The position numbers were made by a program, and so were the translations under genes. A model generated the notes under the pieces. The model was given only the letters and a program-made list of their open reading frames with translations. It was not told where the DNA came from and did no database searches. 64,000 bases of DNA. It comes from Cristatella mucedo (taxonomy: Eukaryota > Bryozoa > Phylactolaemata > Cristatellidae). Positions within the stretch are counted from its first letter, which is position 1; the number at the start of each line of letters is the position of its first letter. Of this stretch, positions 1-13,073 are shown in pieces. The DNA lies in the NCBI GenBank assembly GCA_009760855.2, contig WPIO01000011.1, forward strand, positions 2,466,501-2,530,500, written 5' to 3'.

Positions 1-270
1 TGCATAGCCAACGTCGGCGTTCAGCTCATATGTAGCACGGGTGCCAAACTCGTCCATGCGCCACAGTCTCAAGCTGCACACAGGGGCCCATGTAGCCGTA
101 GCTAGCAGCCAAGTGGCGACGGCGACTCGAGCGTCTCTCTGTAGCATCGTAGCCAGCCACGATCTCAGGCTTCAGGGCAGCCGCATAACGGCCCGGTGCC
201 TAGCTAGAGGCTTGCCGCCACCGCCAGATGCCGCGACCTTCCAATCGCAGGACGTGACTTCTACCTCGGC

Positions 271-296
271 CTCTCTCTCTCTCTCTCTCTCTCTCT
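271..296. repeat. (CT)n microsatellite
   Basis: Perfect CT dinucleotides in otherwise featureless left-flank sequence. Confidence 0.95.
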
Positions 297-544
297 TCCG
301 GGACCAGTTTCTAAGAAGTTATGAAATGCAAGAGGGCGCTAGCCTGGTATGACCCAGTAACGATGACACCTTCCGCGTGCCAGTATCGCCTTACCAAGGA
401 GGATGCTATTGAGAACGAACCATTAAATTGAACTCTCAACCGGGCTTCCGTGAGCAGAACTACCGTGGGCGTGAACGTGGGAGGAACTCAAGTGGGCGGA
501 ACTGCCTACCCTCAGCTACTTAAGATGTAAATAAATCAATAACT

Positions 545-672
545 AAAATTCATTTGCATTTTACCCTAAGAGAACTTAATCTCTATTCAGATGCTTCAAA
601 TATGCCTCGGGGCTCGAGCGCACGACTTCGGTCGGGGCGAGCACCTAAACCACTGGGGGCCAAACCAGCATG
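545..672 (-). mobile_element. tRNA-headed SINE, class 2
   Basis: On the minus strand this has a box A-like start (gctggtttggccc...agtgg), a box B-like gctcgagcccc, and the tail gaatagagattaagttctct that is shared with LINE family A. Confidence 0.6.
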
Positions 673-1617
673 GCGGCATGTCAATTGGAGGAAGGAGTGA
701 CTGAGGCACCCGCGGGCGCCAAGTTGGTCAATGCATTTGTGAGATGCAGGCTACCCTTGTGTAACTAGCTCCCTGAAAGTCTGCTGGACGATGATGCAAT
801 TACACCTTTTTTAGACAGTGCGAAACTCTGCAGCTAAGTGTTCCGTCGGGAATATTGAGACTGCCGCCTTATGTCACGATTTCTCTTCTGCATTGTTTCT
901 CCACCAAGCAGCCACCGACGTACGAAGCGGCTGTCAGAATCAGCTTCAGGTCTCTTTAGTCTGTTGCTCCAGCGGATACATCTAAAATACTTACCTTCCC
1001 CCCAGACTTTCACCAAACGACTGAAGCTCCTGCATTCGGTCGTTTTGCTGGGCCTCTCTGAACAACGTCAAATCCTTTGGGGCCACGGCCAGTTCCTAAG
1101 CTCTCTATTAGCGAAAGCGCTCAAAGCCTTCTAGAAAGTAACAACCGAGTAGCAACAAGACATATCCACGAATTTTCATTTAAAAGAAGCTGTAAGCCTC
1201 ACACATTTTCTCTGCCAGTGTGAATTGCCATCGATGTAGTTACTTGCTCTGAAAATGTGCACGATAAAACGTCGTTAAAACGTCAACGCGCTCCGTTTCT
1301 AGCATATGCATATTGGCTAGCAGCAGTTTTAGTTCACTTAGGAAGTACTTAATATGCTTGAAGTAATGAGTCGCTACTATGATTATGCAGGTAGGGATAG
1401 CCAGCGGTCAGTCAACAAGTTCCCTCTGTCAGCCAAAGCTGCCGGCCGGCGATCTCTTAATGAGCTTGCAAGTCTAAAGATGGGTTCAAGCATGAGCTAC
1501 TGGCACCTATATTCAGGCTGGCCTGGATAAAGGGCAAACTGCACTTTTTTCTGACCCCTTTTCGGCTGCTGGCACAGAACCGCTCGCTGACCCGCCCCCG
1601 GCGCCTGCTTACGTCTT

Positions 1618-1735
1618 AGCTGACGCAGCTGGTTTGGCCCAGTGGTTAAGGTGCTCGCCCCGAGGCATAACGTGAAGCGCCCAAATAGAGATTAAGTTCT
1701 CCTCGGGAGCGCTATATAAAAGAAGGATTTTTCTT
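1618..1735 (+). mobile_element. SINE class 2, 5' head and LINE-like tail
   Basis: The head tttggcccagtggttaagg matches the tRNA box A consensus TRGCNNAGYGG exactly. The tail aatagagattaagttctc...gcgctatataaa is the shared LINE A end. The box B part is largely deleted. Confidence 0.65.
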
Positions 1736-3084
1736 CGGAATGCTAATGAGCAGCGAAACGTGTCCCAATTAGCTAAGCTGGCGTGCTAACAGCGGTGGCC
1801 TGAGAAGGCAAAAGGCGAGAGCGGATGCTTCAGTAATTCAGGGGTCACGATCGCCTGCCAGCTGTCGTTCATGCGAGCTGCCTAAGCAGAAGTGCAGCTG
1901 CAGATCGGGCTTCCAGAGTTTCGGAAAATGCACCCGGCTGGCTGGAAGTATGAAGTTTTCACCTTTCACCTCTGAGCAGCCTTGCCCTGCTGTTTATAGC
2001 GAGATTTGGATGCAAAATGGGGGATTATGTTACAGCGCTCGTTCGCTGCACGAAGTGGGCGGTCAATTGTTCTAAAGCACGCATGCTCAATATTTGCGCT
2101 TCGAGATTCTGAAGCCCGAAGCAATGCTCTTTCTCAGACCTGTAAAAAGCAGTCCGCCGGGACTCAGTTTGTATTGAGGGGATTCTGATGCGATTGCCCT
2201 AAATACGCCCTCCCCCCACAATGACTGGATGTCAAAAAATTCAATGTATTCGTAAGCAGACTGACTTCGAAATCTATCTTTCTCTCTACCACAAATAACC
2301 AAGAACCGCGTCTTTCGACAGTTACTAGCTATTTGGACTCGCTTACAGCATTGAATTGCAAACTGTTTCTTTTAACATTCAAACCGGAAGTGGCCCAGCA
2401 AAAGCCAAGTTTCTATATCACTCTGCTTAGCATTTTAGTAAATTAGAGCAAGTTTTCATCGAAGTACACCTGCAAAAAAGTCTCCCAATGCTTCTGCAGC
2501 TGCTCAGTACTTTAGTAATAATAATAACGACAATAAATATTAATAAAAAAAATGATAATCAATGATAAAGAAATGATAATGATAATAAAAAACGATGATA
2601 ATAATAATGTATTTGTTCTCTCTCTATGCATATTAACTCTGCTGCAAAGAAAGTAAGTCAACTTTTAGTCATAACGTTAGGAATTTTAGCACTCGTAAGC
2701 GCGAAAACGACTTTGCTATTAATTTTCAAAATAAAATTCGGTAGCAGGCTACTGACATAGAAATGGCTTACTTCAAGCCCTACTATCCAAGAGACTGTTT
2801 AGGTCATACATTGAAAGCGCTTTCAGCGTGCCTGGGGTTTTGATGACTCCAAAGTAAGCCATGATTACACATGAGATGACTATTATCAACGGCTGAGTAA
2901 AAAAAGCAATGCAAAGTCAATAATGCTTGAAGCATTAAATATTTACAAATATTAGAGTTTGCCGTCTGCGTTTACCATCCTGCCAGCATGCGCTTTTATC
3001 ACGGCCATCCGACAAAGCCACCTTTTATTAAAGTTTCATTATCTCTTACTGCGCCTACTATCTAATGTCCTGCTGCCTGCGACT

Positions 3085-3312
3085 GTGGTGCATCCTTTAT
3101 AGCCATCCTGAGGTGCTACTTTCATGCTACGTCACCTCCTCGACTGCCCTCCTAACTCCGCTATGCTCTTTGCTTTCTCCTTGTTGCGTGAAATGAAGTC
3201 TGCTGGCTACCGCAAGCGTCCAAAAAGCTTAGGCTTTGAGTGTGTTAGAGAAAACAATTCTCCAGCCTAACACACACTTAGTCCTTGTGGCTTTGCGAAG
3301 TTACAGGCAAAT
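3085..3312 (+). mobile_element. LINE family B 3' fragment
   Basis: It matches the 3' ends at 26.0, 52.4 and 54.4 kb: cctaactccgctatgct, ttgttgcgtgaaatgaagtc, a gtgag-like segment and tggctttgcgaagttac. Noncoding. Confidence 0.6.
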
Positions 3313-3339
3313 ATTTGCAAAATTAAATTACTCGTTGAG

Positions 3340-3685
3340 TATCTAGAACCACAGAGATCGGTTCTAGGTCCCATTCTCTTCACTGTTAATAATACTAGCA
3401 ATTATGGTAGGGTATTCGCACACCACCGTAACAACAATCTTTCAGTCAACCTCTTCATTTAAAAACAAACTCTAGCAAATTTTAACCACCCATTCTTCAA
3501 AGCCTTTACTTTATCCAAATGTATGGTGCTTTATGCACCTATGCATACTGCCAATATGGATGCTATTGCTGTCTGTATTCAGCTAATATGCTTCCATCAC
3601 AGCCTACACCAAGTTCCCAGAAATATATCTAGTTCTCTTCGGGTGAAATGCGAATGCATTATTATTATTATTATTATTCCCACGC
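3340..3685 (+). mobile_element. LINE family A fragment with RT motif remnant and ATT tail
   Basis: One frame reads PQRSVLGPILFTV (3,349-3,387), the conserved L2/CR1 reverse transcriptase block, then degenerates. It ends in a family A tail with (ATT)n at 3,658-3,678. Confidence 0.6.
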
Positions 3686-4255
3686 TAGACAGCTTGCAAA
3701 AATACATCAGAGAGCTAGAATAGAGCAATGTGTCGGCAACGTCTGCCATTATTCGGCCACCTACCGGCCGACTCTGATTGAGTGTTAGCCGGAAGACACG
3801 TGAGTCAAAGAGAGTCCAATGTCTGTCGCAGAATATCTACAGTTTGGCAGCACCTTAGTTATGCACACTTGCTGACTGCTCTATACTAGACAAGAGTTAT
3901 AAGGTACCAACACCGTATGTTCGTTGTATTGCTTGCTTTGATGTTTTTGTTTGTTCTCCAACTATCCCTCCCACTGCCTGCCTGGCCACATGCCTTGCTA
4001 TATATGTGTCTATCTATCTGACTTTCTATTTAGCTACCTACCTACCTATCTGTATGTCTGTCTGTCTACCTATCTATCCACTCAACCATGAGTCAATTAA
4101 GCCATTGCAAGAAAGTAATACTGAAGGACTCAACAAAGTGAGTCATGGCTAAGTCTCACAGAGTTTAGATTTTAAAGGTTACAATTTTGTAAGACGATCG
4201 TCGCATTCATCAATTTCAAAAGTCAAACTTGACACGTGTTATTCGGTTTGTGCCA

Positions 4256-4282
4256 ATATATATATATATATATATATATATA
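4256..4282. repeat. (TA)n microsatellite
   Basis: Thirteen or so TA units. A diverged CTAT/CTAC tetranucleotide tract precedes it at about 4,005-4,080. Confidence 0.95.
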
Positions 4283-4852
4283 CCTGTACAGACACTAAAT
4301 AGTGATTACGAATGGACTTGCGAGTCTCGACTCTTAATGTTCTCGTAAACGAATTGGGCTTCGATCAAGGGTCAGATTTACTTGCTGTGTTAGGGTCTGG
4401 GGATACAGCTTTGCTTGGAGTAGTCTTTTCGCTTTCAAAGACTAGTGAGTCAGGTTATGAATCATAAGAAAGCAATAGCTCCAATACCATAGTTTTGTGC
4501 GTCAGCCGCTAATTGATTGGACAGTTGTCACTATGGTATGCACTAAGCTAGTAAGTAGACGAAACATTTCTCTGCGATGATCTAGCGAATGCCGAAGGCA
4601 TCTATAACTTCAATGTATGTTATGCATCTGCGGTTGGAACCAGTTCCCCTCACACTGAAGCTCATGAATTTGATTGGGGGAGGAAAATGAAAGCTTAATT
4701 GGGGGAGGGAAACTTTAAAATGTCTGCCACCTGGTTCTGCTCATGACGTTGGATGAGCTAGGCTATTTCAGCGTATTACTGAGGGCTCAGCACACAACAC
4801 GCTAGATCACATAAGCAACACAATGAAAATTGAGACGGACAAGTAGCTTTAC

Positions 4853-5531
4853 CGTGTGGTTTTGACGTTGCTGCCTCCCCACCTTCAGGAGTTAGCAAAA
4901 GGCTTCCGTTTGAGCGATCTCTGCTGCTGAGGTACATGTAGATGCCATTCATTTGGTCGTCGCAGGCGCCTCGTAGGATTACGCTGACAGGGTCCATGAT
5001 GGTGGCACAGTTATAGGCAGTAACCAAGAAGGTGAGACTACGTTCAAACACAAGCTTCTGTTCAGCTTGCAAGTATGTCGGCAGGCCGGTGTCCAGAAAA
5101 TACATATAAATTTTGCTCGAGTTTGCAACGATGACGTGATTACTATATACGGCAACGCTGCCAGGTGTCAGAAAATTCACAGTGTCGCCGCCTAGAGAGA
5201 CATATGAGCCGCTGTGTATCATTCGGCTGCAATCTGCATTGATCTCAGCAAATACTGGTAGTTGACGAATGTGTGCGATGGTGCCAGACAGCTCCAGCGG
5301 CTGCCATGGAATCAGGAACATAGTGCAATTGCGGTGCACAACTAGTGTACCCGACATGCTCACAGCCATTAATGTGGTGCCGCTTTGGCTGACGCTAAAA
5401 TGGGACCCATTGTACACCATCTGCTCCTGATTAGTTCGAGCCACTTTCTCTGTGACATCTCCACCCAGATTTACATTGAATGAATTCCGAGTGACTTGGA
5501 TTAGAGTCAAGATATTTCCCGTCAAACGATC
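4853..5531 (-). CDS. Exon 17 of giant NGT-repeat gene, class T1, last one in the window
   Basis: This is 679 nt, phase 0 to phase 1, with acceptor CTACTTTAG|GAT and donor CACACG|GTAAAG. It encodes 226 residues, the same length as exon 7: MVYNGSHFSV, MSGTLVVHRNCT, MIHSGSYVSL, VAVYSNHVIVANSS with MYFLDTGLPTYL, then GIYMYLSSRDRS. It ends on a donor in phase 1, so the gene must continue with another phase 1 exon. None is visible between here and position 1, so the 3' end lies outside the window. Confidence 0.87.
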
Positions 5532-5687
5532 CTAAAGTAGAATAAAAAGTTTTTAGGCCGTCATTCTGCAAAAAATCATTTCTGTCGCAATAATAAACCT
5601 GATCAATCATTTGCACGTCGGCATGCCGCAAGCTAACGGGAAAAAGGCAGTACAACTTGATGACCGGGCTCGAATTTTCAATTAAAC

Positions 5688-5765
5688 GAATAATAATAAA
5701 AAAAAATTACAGCACGTTCAGAGAACCCAATCTCTTTCTAGGAATTTCGCAGGTGCTGCAATAAA
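5688..5765 (-). mobile_element. LINE family A 3' tail
   Basis: Minus orientation: (TAA)n then cagagaacccaatctctttc, the reverse of the family A end. Up to about 6,000 there is further weak similarity. Confidence 0.45.
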
Positions 5766-6529
5766 CATGGTTCACCAGCTTAATATTCACAACAACACGA
5801 ACGTCACCTAGCACCAGCAAATAGTTTTTAAAGTTCTCGTCGCCAGAGCCAAAGCACTAGAAATTAGATGATCTTTAGCTTCCAGTTACGTGTTTTCAAG
5901 TCAGGGAATGCCATCACATTTCATGGTAGCGAGTTCGAGGCTTTGCAGCAGTTGAACTGAAAGTACGCTCTTCAAAGTATGTGAGATTGGTGAAAAAACA
6001 CGCCTAACCGACTCGATTCAAACGAGTGACTGGAGCGACAGAAGAGTGAGCTCGCGATTCTGACTTTTGCTTCTTGCTTCTTTTTTTCCTTCAGAGATGT
6101 GAGTATGGAATATCGTTGGGTGTGAACTGAAAATTAGCTAGAAAGGGAAGCAAAACTGATGAGCATCCGAACAGTCAAGCGCTTTGCTAAAATTCAGGAT
6201 AGCACCGTTGGAGAGAGAGAGAGAGAGAGAGAGTAGACAAAGCTTTAAGAATGATGTTAATAAGACATTTACATTGCAACTATAGAGAACAAGATCTCCT
6301 AAAAGGATCTTTACCTCAGCTGTCAAGAAAATCTGTAATTGGTTAATTATAACAAAAACAATGTTAACACGCATGTGAAAATAAGGCAAAATTTGCGATG
6401 CAAATACTATTATGGGTTGGTTTTTAAATTAGTATTTTAATATTAAATAAGCAAAATTAATAAAATAAAATAAAATAAATCAAAAAGAAAAATTAATCAT
6501 GTGTTGGTTTTTAGCTTCTCTGTATACGT

Positions 6530-7520
6530 TAGGTCAGGAGATTTCGAGATGTCAGTCGGGAGGGAGTTTTATGCTTTGGAAACATACGAACTGAAGGCAC
6601 GGTCTCCAAAAGATCCCAGATTTATTAGAGACAAGGCTTGAGTTAGAAAGGCAGATGGCAAAATTAAATCCTGAGCGATTTAACAAATGATCTAGCATAA
6701 TTATTACTATTAAGGAAACATTTCGGATAGGTTGGCTTGAGCATGACAATTAAGAGACCTACGAGTGAGTGAGAGAGTCATGAAATCTAATCGCTACTTG
6801 ACGGAGAGCAATTGAAGACCAGCGAGAAATGGAGCAATTTGGCAGCTGCGACGTTCACAGCCAGCCAGTCTAACTGCAGAGTTTTGCAGGAGCTGTTAAA
6901 ATCTTAGAAGGCCGGCAAGCTGCGTGCTACAAATATCTAGATAGGATGTCACAAATTTATAAAACAGCTTGTATGCCGTTTCCTGTCCCGAATATCTTCA
7001 TTTTGAATAGCTGAAAGTAGGCAGACTTGACTGTGGAGCTCTTTGAATGTGGTGGTCTTGTGAAACGTCACTCTGGGCACCAAGATCAGGGCACCCAGAT
7101 TTTGTCGTGCAGATACTACAGGAGATACAATGGCAAAGCTTATTTTGAAGGCCAGGCTTTCCAATCTCCGTGTATACATTGGCTTTTACTGTAACTAGAA
7201 AGTTGATTCTATCATCATTCGCTTTAAAAAAGTTTGCCTCCAACCAAGCGCAAATGTCAGAACCACACGCTGAAAGAGAGATTGATGTGACAGAAGGGTA
7301 CAAGGAGAGATCAAAGCACAGATATAGCTGTGTCTAATGCATAAAAATGAAAACCTAGATTGTATTTGGCGATTACAATGTGAAGAGGAGAGTATAAATT
7401 GGAAAAGTGGACCGAACACAGATTTCTGAGCTACCGAATACTTCAAAAGCTCATGATGGATGACAGCTGTTAGTTGACATCAACACTCTGATATCTTCCA
7501 CTGTGACAAGACCTAAAACA
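6530..7520 (-). mobile_element. LINE family A fragment (degraded reverse transcriptase)
   Basis: The minus strand encodes pieces such as ANFFKANDDRINFLVTV, matching NFLKLNDDKTNLLVMG of the better copy at 55.5-56.1 kb, with many frameshifts. The low end is the AWNSL-like C-terminal region (gggagggagttttatgcttt). It lies in the intron between exons 16 and 17. Confidence 0.65.
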
Positions 7521-8526
7521 TAGCAGTTTAGTACCAAGGCGATCTCAAAAACCAAGGTTGGAGCCACGCCAGTCCGTTCATTCCTCTATGTATTTGTCGA
7601 AATTTCGTGAGTAGCTATGTTTTCGGCTTCCAGAATCTCACGAAAGAATGACACAGTTATCAGTCAGAAAGTATCCAAAAGATTGCACGGGTCAGAGTGA
7701 ACCCTGTCATGTACATGTGATAAAGGCCACTGAAACTATTTCGTCTTTATACAAATGAGACTTCGGAATCAGCTAAACTTTACCTTTGCTCATCAATCTA
7801 TGCCAATAATGGAGCCCAATACTAAGATCTGATAAATCGTGGAAATTTAGCAGGACCTTAGGCAGACATGCCTTGGTGACATTAAGGGGGGGGGTCAATA
7901 TTGAATAGTCCCTACGATTCTCCAACGAATTTGCATGATGATCACGTACTCCTACAGGAATTTATCAACTAAGAAAGCTTGCAGAGTAAACCTTATATGG
8001 TCACTGTTATCTAATCTTCTGCGAAAGTTTGTAGGCAGGATTTGGCTTCTCCCCGCCTGCATCAGTGTGCACATGCAGGCGGTAAAAATGACACGAAGCA
8101 ACATCACTTCGGCAGCATTTCTTGCGATGTTTTTTTCAGGTTTCAGTCCAACCTTGAAAAATCTATCAAAGCAATGCTGATACATCGTCGTGGTAATGGG
8201 CTTGGCTTCCCCTTTGCTATTTTTGCCAGCTTAGCTGCAGCTAACCTAATGACCTCGACCAGAGCTTCATAAACACACGAAGAATTATAAATCACAGTAG
8301 CCGAGCCAGGAAGGGATCAGTCGTCACCCGTAATTTGTGAAAGAGTTTCAAAATTTGGGCTTGAAAAGCAGAAGAATACACCTAAGTCGTCAATCGTATG
8401 CACGAGGTTCATCCTCCGACTTCAGCACTTTATCGCAGAATGTGAAGACAAAATGCAAACAATTCACAGACCCCTTTTGGGCAGAGGCTTCATTGCGACA
8501 TGGACCCAGAAAGAGCAAGCACGTAC

Positions 8527-8825
8527 CTGTGCACCAGACGTTGAATTTTCGACACTTGCATTGATGTAAGAACGAATTGACTCATTCAAGGCAGGAGTGA
8601 CACACGAGGCATAAGGCCGAGGATGTGCTGAAACTGTTACATCGACCGTGGAGGATGAAGATGTCCTGCTGAAGCACTCGATCACGATAACCTCTTGCCA
8701 CCTTCCGTAATCTAACACAACTCTGGTGCCATCTTGTGACAGCCCTCTGGGATTGGGAATACGTAGTCGTACTGTGCTCGTGCCATTGATCGGCTGCAGT
8801 TTAATTCCTCCGATGACGACAAACC
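8527..8825 (-). CDS. Exon 16 of giant NGT-repeat gene, class T2
   Basis: This is 299 nt, phase 1 to phase 0, with acceptor ATATTCGTAG|GG and a strong donor GCACAG|GTACGT. It encodes 99 residues. The first turn has become SQDGTRVVL. Sequons occur as NGT, NES, NAS and NST. The cysteine pair IECFSR and YASCVT is 23 residues apart, as in exons 10 and 14. The junction to exon 15 reads TFTVEG-FVVIGG. Confidence 0.83.
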
Positions 8826-9689
8826 CTACGAATATTGCCACACAAGTTGTTCATAGGCAACAAATTGACTCAGTCGAAGCAGGAAGCCAGCTAAAACTGA
8901 GTAAAGGTTCAAGGCTGATTCAGCGGCCTCATTCATTGGTAGCAGAAGACACCACTGCACCCTGCTTGCAGCAGACAATAAAGGTTTGCCAGATGCAGGA
9001 CTCAAACACACGATCTCGGCGATGGAAGTGGCAGAACCTAAGCTCCTAATCAGCTCTCTTTGTGGCTGTGCGGTCCCTTACAGGTGGTGCAATCAATCAA
9101 TACGATGATGGCAGGTTCTTGATTACATAGCTAGCAAAGACGATGCTTGAATCCCAACCGTAGTTCTCGGGCAATGCTCAGTTTGGCGGAGGGGCACAGT
9201 AGGTCTGGACGTGAAATGGCTTGACTAGTGCAAAAATCTGTTTAGATTTTCATACTAGTGTGTTTTTATGGTATCGCATGTTATCAATTTGATAGTCAGA
9301 TGATCTTGACAAAGGAGTGCTGAACCTTGACATAGTCAGGGCCTCCAAGCTATTCTTAGTGAGACCTATTCTATTATTTATTTCCACTAGCCCTCAAGGG
9401 GGCAACGTGTTCAAGCAATTCTTCAATGGTCGGCGACAGACCGACATTGTGAGTCCTAACCTCGACTCTGGAACTGCATACATTTTAATAAGGACTGATG
9501 TGATAAAGCAGTTTTTTCTCTGCCCTGCATGGAGACTAAATTTTGCCTGACTTCTCATACCATTCATAACCAGATAACAAGCAGACTAGCATCGGTATAA
9601 TTTGTCATGACTCATTAAGCCAACCTACGGATTAACCCAGTCGGAAAGGATATGTAATATGACGTTTCGTTGTCAGAGAATAAATGTTA

Positions 9690-9805
9690 CAATGCTCTCC
9701 CCGACCAAGGTCCGACCTAGCTCGTAGGCTCGAACCCCGAGGCATATGTGAAGCGCCTGAATAGAGATTAAGTCTCTTAGGGCGCTACACAAATGAATTG
9801 TTTGT
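9690..9805 (+). mobile_element. SINE class 2
   Basis: Box B-like ggctcgaaccccg is followed by gaatagagattaag and the gggcgctacacaaatga tail. Box A is degraded. Confidence 0.6.
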
Positions 9806-10362
9806 TATTTACAATGCAGTCTGCATAGAATAAACAATCATTTAGCGCCCTGTGGTAATATCGCATGGTCTTGGACAAGCATTGCTGCCCTACTAAGAGC
9901 AAGCGCATCTAGCATAGGCATTGCTGCAAATTCCTATCACATTACTGCGTGCGATCTGCTTGCAATGCCTTCATCTGGCCAGAGGCTCCGACTGCATTCT
10001 AAATGTCGGCTTAAGGCGACTGAAACAGGCAAGAATGAAACAGCTACAAAGTGAAGTGGCCGCAGTGCATGCAGCTTCGCATGTTATGAATGTTCCTCGG
10101 CTTCTCGCTAGAAGCTATCGCATGCGGTCTTCATAGAATGCCGTGCGACGTCGGGACCAGCACCATTGACCTTCGGGGTAATCCAAATCGAGTGTCTGGT
10201 TAATTGACACACCGCGAGGTGACAATCAAGCTGAGAGTATTTGCAGGGGAATAAAGTTGCAACAGTACGAAGCGAATGTGAGGCCGACAGCAAGAGCTGG
10301 CCAGCGGAAAATTCCAGACCCGCATAGATTGAACGCACAGCAGCGAGCATTCCGGAAACCAG

Positions 10363-10399
<37 letters not shown>

Positions 10400-10405
10400 C
10401 CCTTC
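10363..10405. repeat. (CT)n microsatellite
   Basis: CT array with one TTT interruption, inside the exon 15-16 intron. Confidence 0.95.
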
Positions 10406-11019
10406 TCTGTCCAGCATGATAGCGAGCTGAGTGCTCAGTGAAAGCCCTCCAGCAGACCCGTGACAAATGGCAAATGAAGAGCCACGCAACTGGAAGGGCT
10501 GACTAACGACTGCTGGCAGAGAGGGGCGAGAGTGGACGATGGCAAACGGCCTCCAAACCAAAATGCAACTTCTTAAGCTCACGGGCTGCGCATATACACG
10601 AAGGAAATTGCAGAATTTGGCAGCCGTCAAGTGCAAGTGCGATCACATACGACACTCGTTAGGGCACGATTGGCGGAGTGAAGCAATGACGCACGAGCTG
10701 ACACTTGTGATCGAGCGTCGCACAGCACCGCTGGGAGTCTTCGCCCAGCGCTAGGAATCGCCACCAGGGCTCTTCCGCAGGCAAGTGAAAGTGAGGCTGG
10801 TCAAACGATCAGCCTCTCTCTGGCTTTCTTTACTTTCGAGAAGGTTAGTGATCACTAGGGTTTAGCAGCTCTCTTAAGGATCTCTCTTAAGGTGGCCCGT
10901 TAGGTGTCTCTCTCGTGTTGCTATACGGTTTTCACCGGGCAGGCTCAGGCAGCGCTCAGCTGCTTGCTCTCTGCTCAGCGACAGAGTCTGACCCAAAGGT
11001 GCATAAACAGATCATCGCC

Positions 11020-11180
11020 GATTAAACAGCCTCATTTATCTAGCAACACGAGAGCCTTAACGGCTATCTACCTCCACTGCTTGCAGCAGTTGGCAATAAA
11101 GGATCGTCCCACTTCAGGGTTCGAACCCGCGACTTCGGTCATGAAAAGCGAGCACCTTACCTCCTGGGCTATCATGGCCT
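11020..11180 (-). mobile_element. tRNA-derived SINE, class 1
   Basis: On the minus strand: ggccatgatagcccaggagg (box A region), perfect box B ggttcgaaccc, then the family body cgatcctttattgcc and gccgttaaggctct, ending near gaggctgtttaatc. Confidence 0.7.
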
Positions 11181-11332
11181 AGAATGTGTACACTGCCAAA
11201 TAAAGCTGCCGGTCGTTGCTCGGAGTCGTCAACCTCAGTTGTGGGTGAGGGGGCAGAAATCAGAACCATGTGGAAGTTTTTTAGCAAGTGCAATCAGTTA
11301 AGTCTTAGCAATATTCTGTAGGGGGCCCCCCT

Positions 11333-11500
11333 CCCCGGAGGTCTTAGGCAAGGGGTAAGGTGCTCGAATTTCACGACCCAGATCGTGGATTAGGTGCCCA
11401 CAGCAGTCGATCCTTTATTGCCCTCGGCAAGCAGGAGAGATAACCGCAACTCGGCTAGTCTTCCTTCTATGTAACTGAGGCTGTTGAATCTGCTATACTT
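11333..11500 (+). mobile_element. tRNA-derived SINE, class 1, diverged
   Basis: ggtaaggtgctcgaat, a box B reduced to gtggattaggtgccc, then cgatcctttattgcc and aggctgttgaatctgc. It faces the copy at 11,020-11,180. Confidence 0.5.
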
Positions 11501-12184
11501 TACTTCTGCAGAGACGGAACCTCGCGTTTGCCTCTAATAAGACTGCGCCCGTACGACTGGAAGTACGACTAGCAGTAGCTTAGGAAGTGGGTCAGCCCCG
11601 AGAGTACACGTTTACAGCTGCTGCAAAAACAGCGGCTCGTCCGGACACCCGTGGAAGCCTAAGGTTTGGCAAGGTCGCGAAGGTCTCTTGGACAGAATTG
11701 CATTTCACGCGGCCAACGACAGATGCGAACGTTACGTCGGGGCTTACGGACAAAGAGGAGCAGGCAGCATAGACTTATTTTCTAGAGAAAGAAGAGACTG
11801 GCAAGCGGCGGCGTCGGCAGCAGCAGCAGCCGACGCCGCCGCTGCACCGACGTCGAAATCCGCAAAGGGCTGCTACAAATGTAGCCTTCGTCGCATGTGA
11901 AGGTCGGACCTGTGTGGCGGGCGTCAAACTGTGAGGAGCGCGAGCCGATCGGTCTTTCTTTCGCATCGCCACATTATTTGAGGCGTCGTTATGGCGCAAC
12001 GTAGTGGCCATGGCGTTCTAGCTGCACCCGAATATCTCTCTCTCGCTCTCGGCGAGACAGAGCGGTGCAGAGCCGAACGCAGCTCGAATGCGCCCGACGT
12101 GGCTCCGGACAAACAGTCTGGCGGAAGCGAGCGATCGTTGCTACGAAGCGCAAAAGCTGCCGAGCACGCTCGGCTGCGAGTCAC

Positions 12185-13073
12185 CTTCGACGGTGAACGT
12201 GGTCGAATCGTTGCTCCGGCTCTCCTCGGCACTCCCAGCGGATGCCAGCCAAGCTCCGGCGGCGGCAGCGTCTCGGCGAGTGTCGTTTGGCTGCAGCCAC
12301 GCCAACAGGACATTGCCGCCTCCTCCGACATCCTCGTCGACGACCGCGGCGGCGGCGGCGCCTTTCGGCCGCAGCACGACCACAGCTGTGGACGACAGTT
12401 CGAACGACGGCGTGCCATTCGTCCACGTAAGCCTGTGGCAGCTAGGTGGCGATGAGCAAACGGTCAGCGCTGTGGCCTCGCCGCCGGCCAGCACGGCCGC
12501 AACGAGTCCTCCGCCGTCGCCGCCGCCGGCATCCAGGCCTCGCGGGGGCGGCCGCATCACGAGGGCTGCGCGCCGCCCGTGCAGCACGAGCGGCGCCCAG
12601 CGAACGTCGCTGCCGCCTGCGACCTTCAGGAGAAAGCTGCCGCCGCCGCCGTCGGCTTCGGCCGCGGCCGATGTGGCTTCGATTCGCCAGGCACTGGTTC
12701 TGCCGAGCTCGGCGACGACGGAGTCGTCGGCAGCGGCAATCGCTTCGTCCAGCCCTCGGCCATCGGCTACGCTGCTGTTCAGCCGTCCCACGATAACGGT
12801 CCGACCGCTGCCGCCGTCGACGACGAGCGTGCCGGCAAGCGCCAGCGACGCCCTGACCGTGCCGTTGGCGGTCAGCGTCAAGTGAGTGCCGTTGTGCAGC
12901 GCCGAGTCGTATCCTACGTCGATGCGCACGTCGAAGTCGAAGGGCGGAGAGGCGCTCCCTCGGAGCTCGAGCGCTCCTCCTCCTCCTCCGCTCGCTCCGT
13001 CGACGATTCGCAGCCGTGTCGGTCCCGACGACGGCAGGGCGAGCCGCGGCTGCAACGACGTAGCGTAGCGACT
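12185..13073 (-). CDS. Exon 15 of giant NGT-repeat gene, class T1 (longest, GC-rich)
   Basis: This is 889 nt, phase 0 to phase 1, with acceptor CTTTTCTCCAG|AGT and donor GTCGAAG|GTGACT. An in-frame alternative acceptor TTGCAG|CCG would start it at 13,049. It encodes 296 residues. Landmarks are ALHNGTHLTLTANGT, LAGTLVVDGGSG, WTNGTPSFEL and the end FTVEG. Gly, Ala and Asp runs make it the most expanded and most divergent T1 copy. Long frames on the plus strand here are GC-driven shadows. Confidence 0.82.

Larger units (their letters stand above)
1..4852. other. Left flank / intron below exon 17
   Basis: This is probably the intron following exon 17, because its donor is open in phase 1. It contains two SINEs (545-672, 1,618-1,735), LINE B and A fragments (3,085-3,685), an AT-rich ATA/TAA stretch (2,510-2,615) and two microsatellites. 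I see no minus-strand segment with the repeat signature and nothing else recognisable at 673-1,617, 1,736-3,084 or 3,686-4,852. Confidence 0.6.
8826..12184. other. Intron between exons 15 and 16
   Basis: It holds SINEs at 9,690, 11,020 and 11,333 and a CT array. The rest, including a GCC/GCA-repeat-rich stretch near 11,810-11,850, shows no gene. Confidence 0.6.

Noticed and set aside
11100-11180. tRNA gene from the box A/box B pair
   Set aside because: Box B is perfect, but the flanks match SINE copies elsewhere in the window and no complete cloverleaf is evident.
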